DNA of 10,684 nucleotides. Source: an uncultured Gammaproteobacteria bacterium (GTDB lineage Bacteria > Pseudomonadota > Gammaproteobacteria > Steroidobacterales > JABDMI01). Positions 1 to 5,185 of the stretch are shown here, in pieces (the stretch's first letter is position 1; each line of letters opens with the position of its first letter). The DNA lies in contig CALHVH010000107.1 in assembly GCA_938039225.1 (NCBI GenBank), positions 1 to 10,684 on the forward strand, given 5' to 3'. The position numbers were made by a program, and so were the translations under genes. A model generated the notes under the pieces. That model was given only the letters and a program-made list of their open reading frames with translations, was not told the DNA's origin and did not search any database.

Positions 1-738
1 GAACGCAGGTTGTACCAATACTTGCTCAGTTACAGTTTTGTAAGTAGCTGGAATAGTTTCGATGCGTGAAGACGCTTCGCGACTAACTACTTGCTCTGAC
101 TCAGTTCTGAATGTAGCAGGAATGATTACACGAGCGTAACATTCACCAGCTTTTGCGTTTGGTGGGAATAAATCGTTACCACCACAGTTAGCACCACAAA
201 CTTCTTTAATTTGTGTAGGTGCGCTCTGTGCAAGAGCTAACTCACGACGAAGACGATCGATTTCAGCTTCACGCTTCATCATTTCAGCTTTCATTGCTGA
301 ATTGTCTTCTTTTGGAGCCATTACAGGAGCTTGCGCTACAGGAGCTGCAGCTTGCTGTGAACCAGCAGACTGACTAGCAGACTGTGAACCAGCAGCTTGT
401 TGTGAACCAGCAGATTGACTAGCAGACTGTGAACCAGCAGCTTGTTGTGAACCAGCTGATTGGCTAGCAGATTGTGAACCAGCTGATTGGCCAGCAGACT
501 GAGAGCCAGCAGACTGAGAGCCAGCAGTTTGACCAGCAGACTGAGAACCAGCAGCTTGTTGTGAGCCGGCAGATTGACTTGCAGACTGTGAACCAGCAGT
601 TTGGCTAGAAGCCGTTTGACCTGCAGCTTGACTAGCAGCACTTTGTGAACCAGCAGAACCGCTAGTAGACTGAGCGCAACCGGCTAGAGCAACGACAACA
701 GCCGAAGCAAGCAGGGTATTTAAAGCACGAAATTTCAT
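1..738 (-). CDS. Ser/Ala/Gly/Gln-rich outer-membrane lipoprotein, probably OmpA-family; C-terminus beyond the window
   Basis: The open frame starts at ATG 738-736 and continues without a stop to position 1, giving 246 visible codons. Residues 1-21 form a lipoprotein signal (positive N-terminus, hydrophobic core, lipobox LAGC with Cys21). Ala at +2 argues for outer-membrane sorting. Residues 24-132 are a low-complexity tract made almost only of Ser, Ala, Gly, Gln and a few Thr. Residues 149-171 are charged and helix-prone, possibly a short coiled coil. Then come C181-G-A-N-C185 and C200, and two 23-residue repeats beginning IPAT at 206 and 229, each containing EQV. That repeat type is known from OmpA-like, peptidoglycan-binding envelope proteins, so an OmpA domain may follow outside the window; this is inference. 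The start is supported by a strong GGAGGT six bases upstream. The gene is 304 nt downstream of lipA and is probably transcribed separately. A role as an envelope tether or spacer is plausible but unproven. Confidence 0.85.
   Translation of the reverse strand, partial: MKFRALNTLLASAVVVALAGCAQSTSGSAGSQSAASQAAGQTASSQTAGSQSASQSAGSQQAAGSQSAGQTAGSQSAGSQSAGQSAGSQSASQSAGSQQAAGSQSASQSAGSQQAAGSQSASQSAGSQQAAAPVAQAPVMAPKEDNSAMKAEMMKREAEIDRLRRELALAQSAPTQIKEVCGANCGGNDLFPPNAKAGECYARVIIPATFRTESEQVVSREASSRIETIPATYKTVTEQVLVQPAF
343..669 (-). repeat. Intragenic low-complexity tract with 45-bp tandem repeats
   Basis: This stretch codes residues 24-132 of the lipoprotein. It is built from short modules of the type SAGSQ, SASQ and QQAAGSQ. 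The clearest tandem copies are 361-405 and 406-450, each 45 bp (15 residues) and differing at one base as I read them. A related module lies around 541-600, and degenerate shorter units fill the rest. Near-identical neighbouring copies suggest recent duplication by slippage or unequal recombination. Whole 45-bp units preserve the frame, so copy-number change would alter tract length without breaking the gene. Confidence 0.85.
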
Positions 739-744
739 TTAATT

Positions 745-750
745 ACCTCC
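745..750 (-). promoter_or_regulatory. Strong Shine-Dalgarno site of the lipoprotein gene
   Basis: The minus strand reads GGAGGT, then AATTAA, then ATG. The match is perfect with a six-base spacer, and it fixes the start at 738. It is the best ribosome-binding site in the window and suggests efficient translation. The ACCT just upstream could pair with AGGT in a small hairpin, but with four pairs this is weak. Confidence 0.75.
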
Positions 751-780
751 AAGGTAAATCCCCAAAAAAAAAGATTGAAT

Positions 781-802
781 GCCAGAAACAAATCTCTCTG
801 GC
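781..802 (-). other. 6-bp hairpin in the lipoprotein leader, followed by a T9 run
   Basis: The minus strand has GCCAGA, a 10-nt loop, then TCTGGC. Eight bases later comes a run of nine T (764-772), then GGGG and the ribosome-binding site. The T run is too far from the stem for a classical intrinsic terminator. If the candidate promoter at 805-833 is used, the hairpin would sit at or near the 5' end of the mRNA, where such structures can protect transcripts. Function is inference. Confidence 0.4.
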
Positions 803-804
803 AC

Positions 805-833
805 ATTATTTAGCTAAAGCAGGCGAACTTTAA
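805..833 (-). promoter_or_regulatory. Candidate promoter for the lipoprotein gene
   Basis: The minus strand has AATAAT (810-805), five of six matches to a -10 box. TTAAAG (833-828) lies 17 bases upstream, a poor -35 box. An alternative pair, TTGTTA and TGTAAA with a 17-base spacer, lies further upstream near 910-883. Neither is decisive. A promoter somewhere in 805-915 is likely because the gene follows a probable operon end. Confidence 0.3.
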
Positions 834-928
834 CAGATTGCGAAGTGAACTGAAACTCTGATGCAACAAAAAGTCATGCTTGTTTACAATCTTGTGTATT
901 TCTTGTAACAAGTTTGATTTTCAAGCCT

Positions 929-967
929 TTTTTAGTCAGTTTAAAGAAATTCGTTAGCGACTAAAAA
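929..967. repeat. 9-bp perfect inverted repeat (21-nt loop)
   Basis: TTTTTAGTC at 929-937 is the exact reverse complement of GACTAAAAA at 959-967. The T-rich arm comes first on both strands, so the structure does not end in a U tract and does not resemble an intrinsic terminator. It could be a protein-binding site upstream of the lipoprotein gene or chance in AT-rich DNA. Confidence 0.3.
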
Positions 968-1024
968 TGCGAGCCAAAGCGGTGTTGCGCTTTCATTTGC
1001 AACTAAGTGTTGCGTAAATACAAC

Positions 1025-1049
1025 AAAAATAAGGCTAGGGACCTAACTT
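1025..1049 (-). terminator. Weak intrinsic terminator overlapping the lipA stop codon
   Basis: The minus strand reads AAGTTAG, loop GTCC, CTAGCCTT, then A and five T. The stem is five pairs (one a G-T wobble) plus two A-T pairs beyond a bulged C. The stop codon TAG of lipA lies within the 5' arm. Stem strength is modest, so termination may be partial. Its position at the end of the long minus-strand cluster is what a terminator would need. Confidence 0.35.
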
Positions 1050-2035
1050 AGCGAGGCAAATTGATTTTCTGCTTGTAAATCAGCATGATACGAGCTTCGA
1101 ACCATAGGCCCACTTGCGACATGTTTGAAGCCCATTGCATAACCTTGAGTTTCTAGTTGTTTGAATTCTTCAGGTGTCCAATATCTGGTCACTGGTAAGT
1201 GATGCTTGCTGGGTTGTAAATATTGACCAACAGTAAGCATATCAACATTGTGTTTACGTAAATCCTGCATCACTTCAATAACTTCTTCATAGGTCTCTTC
1301 AATCCCAACCATGATCCCCGATTTAGTAGTAATGTTTGGATTTTGCGCCTTGAATTTACTTAAAAGATTCAAAGAGTGTTGATAATCAGAACCCGGTCTA
1401 ACTTTTCGATAAATACGAGGAACAGTTTCTAAGTTGTGATTAAATACATCGGGTAGAGCTTTTTGGGTAATTTCTAAGGCTTTATCTAAACGACCTCTAA
1501 AGTCAGGAACTAATACTTCAATTTTCACATGTGGTGTACGAGAGCGGATTGCGCTTATGCAATCAACAAAATGCTGAGCACCGCCATCTAATAAATCATC
1601 TCTATCAACTGAAGTGATAACGACATACTTCAAGCCCATATCTTGTATGGTCTTAGCAAGATTTTGAGGTTCGTTTTTATCTAATGTATTAGGCCGGCCG
1701 TGTGCGACATCGCAAAATGAGCAACGACGAGTACAAATATCGCCCATGATCATAAATGTGGCTGTACCTTTTGTGAAACACTCGGTTAGATTAGGACAGC
1801 TAGCTTCTTCACACACGGTTACTAAGCTATTCGCACGGAGTTTTTCTTTTAACTTGTCTACCTTATTACTTAAAGGTAGTTTCACTCTAATCCAATCGGG
1901 TTTACGCAGTGCTTTTACCGTAGGTTCTATTTTTACAGGAATGCGCGCCATTTTTTCTGCAGCAGTCATTTTTTTTCCTGCTTCAAGTTTTTTAGGGCGT
2001 TCTGGTCGGTTTGCCGATTTGCTAGTAGTAGTCAT
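1043..2035 (-). CDS. lipA: Lipoyl synthase
   Basis: This radical-SAM enzyme inserts two sulfur atoms, at C6 and C8, into protein-bound octanoyl groups to make lipoyl cofactors in the cytoplasm. Numbered from the longest start (330 residues), the auxiliary cluster motif is C75, C80, C86 (CEEASC...EC). The radical-SAM cluster is C101, C105, C108 (CTRRCSFC), and the C-terminal RSSYH at 313-317 supplies the serine ligand of the auxiliary cluster. All key residues are present. The first ATG (2035) has no visible Shine-Dalgarno. Met23 (1969) is preceded by AGGA at good spacing and could be the true start, giving 308 residues. A 53-nt gap separates it from lipB, which makes its octanoylated substrate. 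It is the last gene of the minus-strand cluster. Confidence 0.97.
   Translation of the reverse strand: MTTTSKSANRPERPKKLEAGKKMTAAEKMARIPVKIEPTVKALRKPDWIRVKLPLSNKVDKLKEKLRANSLVTVCEEASCPNLTECFTKGTATFMIMGDICTRRCSFCDVAHGRPNTLDKNEPQNLAKTIQDMGLKYVVITSVDRDDLLDGGAQHFVDCISAIRSRTPHVKIEVLVPDFRGRLDKALEITQKALPDVFNHNLETVPRIYRKVRPGSDYQHSLNLLSKFKAQNPNITTKSGIMVGIEETYEEVIEVMQDLRKHNVDMLTVGQYLQPSKHHLPVTRYWTPEEFKQLETQGYAMGFKHVASGPMVRSSYHADLQAENQFASLS
1967..1979 (-). promoter_or_regulatory. Ribosome-binding site for an alternative lipA start
   Basis: The minus strand reads AGGA, six A, then ATG (codon 23 of the long lipA frame). The annotated first ATG at 2035 is preceded by TTAAAATATACCT, with no purine-rich site. 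Residues after Met23 align with the region just before the DKMA.IPV segment of E. coli LipA as I recall it, so either start yields a complete enzyme. Confidence 0.45.
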
Positions 2036-2088
2036 AGGTATATTTTAACAGGCTTTAATGCAAGTAGTGTTTGGCTGGGGTAATAGAA

Positions 2089-2721
2089 TTAGTAGCCAAG
2101 ATAGGTAATCAGGTGTTTTTCAAGTTTTGCGGCAATTTCTTCCACACTAATAAATAGGGTGCTTTGAGATTCTTTTTGAATATCAGTCATTACTAAGCCT
2201 TGATATCCGCACGGGTTGATGCGTAGAAAAGGTTCAAGATCCATATTTACGTTTAAGGAAAGACCATGATAGCTACGTTGTTTTTTAATGCGTAAACCCA
2301 GGCTTCCAATTTTGCGCTTATCGACATACACGCCAGGGGCATCACGCCTGCCTTTGGCATGGATATTGTAGTCGGCTAAACAAGCAATGATTGCTTTTTC
2401 TAATTGGCAAACTAAATCTCGAGTTGTTAACTTGAGTCGACTTAAATCAATTAGAGGATAGACAACGAGTTGACCGGGGCCATGGTAAGTAATTTGTCCG
2501 CCACGATCTATGGGTATTACCGGTATATCCCCCGGCATGAGTTCATGTTCTTTGCGGCCATTTAGCCCTTGAGTAAACACAGGAGGGTGTTGTAAAAACC
2601 AAAGTTCGTCTTGTGTGTCATCGCTGCGATTTAATGTGAACGCTTTCATTGCATCCCAAGTTTCTTGATAGGGAGCAATGCCGAGATGTTTGCAAAGAGG
2701 TTTTTGAATAGTGACTGACAT
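2089..2721 (-). CDS. lipB: Octanoyl-[acyl-carrier-protein]:protein N-octanoyltransferase
   Basis: LipB moves an octanoyl group from acyl-carrier protein to lysines of lipoyl domains, giving the substrate of LipA. The 210-residue length is typical. The family signature RGGQITYHGPGQ lies at 73-84. The lysine of KIGSLGLR is K137, and the catalytic cysteine is C171 in NPCGYQG. These match the Lys/Cys acyl-transfer pair known in E. coli LipB. YHGLSLNVN at 151-159 is also conserved. The start at 2721 lies 13 nt after the DUF493 stop and has no good ribosome-binding site, so translation is probably coupled to the gene before it. Confidence 0.97.
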   Translation of the reverse strand: MSVTIQKPLCKHLGIAPYQETWDAMKAFTLNRSDDTQDELWFLQHPPVFTQGLNGRKEHELMPGDIPVIPIDRGGQITYHGPGQLVVYPLIDLSRLKLTTRDLVCQLEKAIIACLADYNIHAKGRRDAPGVYVDKRKIGSLGLRIKKQRSYHGLSLNVNMDLEPFLRINPCGYQGLVMTDIQKESQSTLFISVEEIAAKLEKHLITYLGY

Positions 2722-2734
2722 TATGTAAGTTTTT

Positions 2735-3031
2735 TTATAGAGTCATTTTTACGTCAACATGCTCGTAAAGTTCTTGGTAGATATTATCTAATTGCTGTTT
2801 GCTTTCGGCAGTAATGGTAAGTGTTAGCGATAAGTATTTTCCACTTGAACTTTGGCGCTGATCAATAGCAGCTTGAGAAATTTCATGACTAATGTGTTTT
2901 GTGACTAGGTCGCACATCATTTCAATAAATTCAGGCTTATTATTGCCCATTATTTTTAGTGGAAACTCACATGGAAACTCCATAAGCGTTTCTTGCGACG
3001 GGTTTGTATTTTTCGAGATGTTATTGTTCAT
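2735..3031 (-). CDS. ybeD: DUF493 (YbeD-like) small protein
   Basis: This 98-residue protein matches the YbeD/DUF493 family, a small ferredoxin-like alpha/beta fold of unproven function with an ACT-like shape. The conserved start MEFPCEFPLKIMG lies at 17-29 and corresponds to LEFPTPFTYKVMG in E. coli. The middle GKYLSLTLTITA (64-75) and the C-terminal YEELY-like helix and V(K/R)M.L ending fit too. It lies between dacA (17 nt upstream) and lipB (13 nt downstream), its usual place in Gammaproteobacteria. Met17 is a possible later start, since the first 16 residues are polar and not conserved. A link to lipoate or wall metabolism is suggested only by location. Confidence 0.92.
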   Translation of the reverse strand: MNNNISKNTNPSQETLMEFPCEFPLKIMGNNKPEFIEMMCDLVTKHISHEISQAAIDQRQSSSGKYLSLTLTITAESKQQLDNIYQELYEHVDVKMTL

Positions 3032-3048
3032 TTTATTTGTACTAAGTT

Positions 3049-4191
3049 TTAATCGGCAAACCAGAGTTTTACACCATCCATACTACGCTTGAAAAAGCCG
3101 GCTTCATCAATGTTTTGAGCTGGATACAGTTTTGCACTCGCAATAGTCACGCCGTCAAGACTAATGTCAAGAGTGCCTAAAGATGTTGCTTTATTTACCG
3201 GGGCAATTATTTGCGACGAAATATTACTTGAAATTTTTAAATCTTGATATCGGCCACGTGGAATAGTGACATGTACTGGCTCATTAACTCTCAAAGAAAT
3301 AGTATCCTCTTCGGCTTTCCAGATTTTTTGTTTTAGTATTTCTTTATCCGGTGTGTATAAGGTTTGTGCTTCATAAAAACTGAAGCCATAATTCAATAAA
3401 GTTTGGCTTGCATTGATTCGAGCATTAGAGCTTTTGGTTCCCAATACCACACTAATTAAACGCATATTTTTTTTAACCGCTGAGGCTGCCAAACAATAAC
3501 CTGCTGCTTCAGTGTGTCCAGTTTTGATTCCATCAATTGCGTCATCACGCCATAGTAAATTATTGCGATTATTTTGATTTATACCATTATAAGAAAATTC
3601 TTTTTCTTTATAGATGGCGTAATGTTCTGGGTGATTGTTGATTAAGGCTTTTGATAATATTGCTATATCTCGTGCTGTGGTGTAATGGTTCTCATCAGTA
3701 AACCCCGTGCTATTGGCATAACGTGTATTTTGCATGCCTAGCTCTTTTGCGTATGAATTCATGGTTTGTACAAAAGCGCCTTCACTGCCTGCTAGATGTT
3801 CGGCTAAGGCAATTGCTGCATCATTGCCCGATTGAATTACTAAGCCACGAATCAAATCCATGATCTTCACGCGAGTATTAATTTCTACAAAGGTACGAGA
3901 GCCTTCGGCTTTATATGCATTTTCAGAGATAAACACTTCATCGTCTATGCTAATACGACCTTTCTTTAAAGAATCAGCAATCACATAGCTGGTCATCATT
4001 TTAGTGATACTGGCTGGATTTATTTTTTCATCTATACCTTTTTCTGCTAATACCTGTCCGCTTTTTGAATCCAATAACAAATAGTTACTGGCCGAGATGG
4101 TAGGAGGCTGAGGTACCACATTTGCCGCAAAGCTATTTAAGGCAAAAAATTGCAGGATTAGAACGCAGCTAAAAATAGTAAATTTTTTCAT
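3049..4191 (-). CDS. dacA: D-alanyl-D-alanine carboxypeptidase, PBP5/6 type
   Basis: This periplasmic enzyme removes the terminal D-Ala from pentapeptides of peptidoglycan and so limits cross-linking. Residues 1-23 form a Sec signal peptide with probable cleavage after FAA. The three penicillin-binding motifs are complete: S61-I-T-K64 with the catalytic serine, S121-G-N123 and K223-T-G225. The domain to about residue 275 is peptidase S11, and 280-360 is the beta-rich PBP5 C-terminal domain. The last 18 residues (FFKRSMDGVKLWF region, 366-378) form the amphipathic helix that anchors PBP5 to the inner membrane. The length of 380 is normal for the family. A 146-nt gap separates it from rlpA, so it may have its own promoter. 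The DUF493 gene follows after 17 nt. Confidence 0.96.
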   Translation of the reverse strand: MKKFTIFSCVLILQFFALNSFAANVVPQPPTISASNYLLLDSKSGQVLAEKGIDEKINPASITKMMTSYVIADSLKKGRISIDDEVFISENAYKAEGSRTFVEINTRVKIMDLIRGLVIQSGNDAAIALAEHLAGSEGAFVQTMNSYAKELGMQNTRYANSTGFTDENHYTTARDIAILSKALINNHPEHYAIYKEKEFSYNGINQNNRNNLLWRDDAIDGIKTGHTEAAGYCLAASAVKKNMRLISVVLGTKSSNARINASQTLLNYGFSFYEAQTLYTPDKEILKQKIWKAEEDTISLRVNEPVHVTIPRGRYQDLKISSNISSQIIAPVNKATSLGTLDISLDGVTIASAKLYPAQNIDEAGFFKRSMDGVKLWFAD

Positions 4192-4216
4192 AAGGTCTGT
4201 TTATATATGTAAATAG

Positions 4217-4246
4217 GTTATATCGTGCAGGCAAATAGATAATCAA
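4217..4246 (-). promoter_or_regulatory. Candidate promoter in front of dacA
   Basis: The minus strand has TTGATT (4246-4241), an 18-base spacer, and TATAAC (4222-4217), which are four of six and five of six matches to sigma-70 boxes. The predicted RNA would start about 20 nt before the dacA ATG. The 146-nt rlpA-dacA gap (4192-4337) is the longest inside the cluster and is AT-rich, so chance matches are possible. It also has a 10-bp direct repeat, TATTGGGATT, at 4248-4257 and 4329-4338, the second copy touching the rlpA stop codon. Confidence 0.35.
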
Positions 4247-4337
4247 ATATTGGGATTAATTCCGTAATATAAAGTTCTATTATCTATATAAATAAAAGTG
4301 AGTTGTATTTTAACTGATTGGAGATGTCTATTGGGAT

Positions 4338-5147
4338 TTACTCAGAAACAAGTAGAGTCTTATTTATGCCAATATTACTGAGTTTTTTTATTAGTAGATC
4401 GTAGTCTTCTCCCGTCTTTACCGGGCCAATTTGTACTCGCAATAGATCCTGACCTCGACTATCTCTAACTTGAACAATTCGTGAGTTATTGATTCCATTG
4501 TTAATCAGTCGCTTTTGGTATGCAAAAGCGTTGTCATGTGCAGTAAACGAGGCTACTTGTATGTAATTTGCCTGATTGGGTTTGAGGGAGCGCGATTCAT
4601 CCTCAGAGAAATTGAGATCATCTAAGGCTCGGATGCTTACGGGTGCTGTACCCGATTGAATCACATCAAGTTCTTTGGCAGCAGCAAAAGATAAATCCAA
4701 TACCCGATCACCGACAAAAGGACCTCTGTCATTGACTCGCAATACAACGCTTTTGTTATTGCGAAGGTTTGTAACTTCTATGAATGTTGGTAATGGTAGG
4801 TGTTTATGAGCAGCAGTCATTTGATACATGTCATAAATTTCGCCGTTTGATGTTTTACGACCATGAAATGGGTCGCCATACCAAGAGGCGGTGCCGGTCT
4901 CGCTAAACCCCTGGCTGGATTTCATCACGGCATAACGTCTCCCATGCACTACATAGAAACGCTCAATGTTTTCTTGGCTCACTTGAGCTGGAACACTAGG
5001 GCTGGTTGCCGGTGGTGTTATAGGTGAGCTAGTGTTATTACCAATAGGCCTTGGTATCGATGTTGAGCTATTTGGTGCTTGACTAAAACTACAGCCGGCT
5101 AGAATCAAAGGTAGAGTAACAATCAAGAGTCCAATTTTATTTCGCAT
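4338..5147 (-). CDS. rlpA: RlpA-family septal lytic transglycosylase, SPOR-domain lipoprotein
   Basis: RlpA is an outer-membrane lipoprotein that, in Pseudomonas, cleaves glycan strands lacking stem peptides and aids daughter-cell separation. The 269-residue protein has a lipoprotein signal ending in LAGC with Cys19, and Ser at +2 fits outer-membrane sorting. A Ser/Pro-rich linker follows to about 60. The double-psi beta-barrel domain spans about 82-175, with GTASWYG (85-91), HGRKTSNGE (95-103), TAAHKHLPLPT (111-121) and VNDRGPF (138-144). E103, H114 and D140 fall where the functional Glu, His and Asp of Pseudomonas RlpA lie, so enzyme activity is likely; E. coli RlpA is thought to lack it. 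A C-terminal SPOR domain (about 192-267) targets denuded septal glycan. The start is weakly supported by AAGA upstream. mltB ends 38 nt before it. Confidence 0.94.
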   Translation of the reverse strand: MRNKIGLLIVTLPLILAGCSFSQAPNSSTSIPRPIGNNTSSPITPPATSPSVPAQVSQENIERFYVVHGRRYAVMKSSQGFSETGTASWYGDPFHGRKTSNGEIYDMYQMTAAHKHLPLPTFIEVTNLRNNKSVVLRVNDRGPFVGDRVLDLSFAAAKELDVIQSGTAPVSIRALDDLNFSEDESRSLKPNQANYIQVASFTAHDNAFAYQKRLINNGINNSRIVQVRDSRGQDLLRVQIGPVKTGEDYDLLIKKLSNIGINKTLLVSE

Positions 5148-5185
5148 GCTAAGATTCTTTTTAGTAATAGTTTTAGGTTAAGTGT

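Larger units (their letters stand above)
739..1042. other. 304-nt non-coding region between lipA and the lipoprotein gene
   Basis: No coding frame is convincing on either strand. Reading the minus strand downstream of lipA, I see a weak terminator-like hairpin on the lipA stop codon, two GTGTTGCG direct repeats (982-989 and 1007-1014 on the plus strand), and a 9-bp inverted repeat (929-937 with 959-967). An 11-bp palindrome (902-912), a candidate promoter (805-833), a 6-bp hairpin (781-802), a run of nine T (764-772) and the lipoprotein ribosome-binding site follow. It most likely holds the end of the lipA operon and the promoter and leader of the lipoprotein gene. Confidence 0.6.

Noticed and set aside
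336..641. A Leu/Val/His/Lys/Asn-rich 101-residue open frame on the minus strand
   Set aside because: It is another frame of the low-complexity repeats in the lipoprotein gene. The repeats lack stops in several frames. The true frame has a lipoprotein signal, a strong ribosome-binding site and a recognisable domain.
1..738. Low-complexity tract taken as a CRISPR array
   Set aside because: The repeats are contiguous, without unique spacers, and read in frame as protein.
982..1014. GTGTTGCG direct repeats and GCAAC/GTTGC mini-hairpins suggesting a riboswitch or attenuator after lipA
   Set aside because: The stems are only five pairs, compete with each other and lack a T run or a following gene within reach. 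I cannot match a known RNA family.
1746..2048. 100-residue open frame on the plus strand across the lipA 5' region
   Set aside because: It lies antisense to lipA, whose catalytic motifs are intact, and has no recognisable domain or ribosome-binding site.
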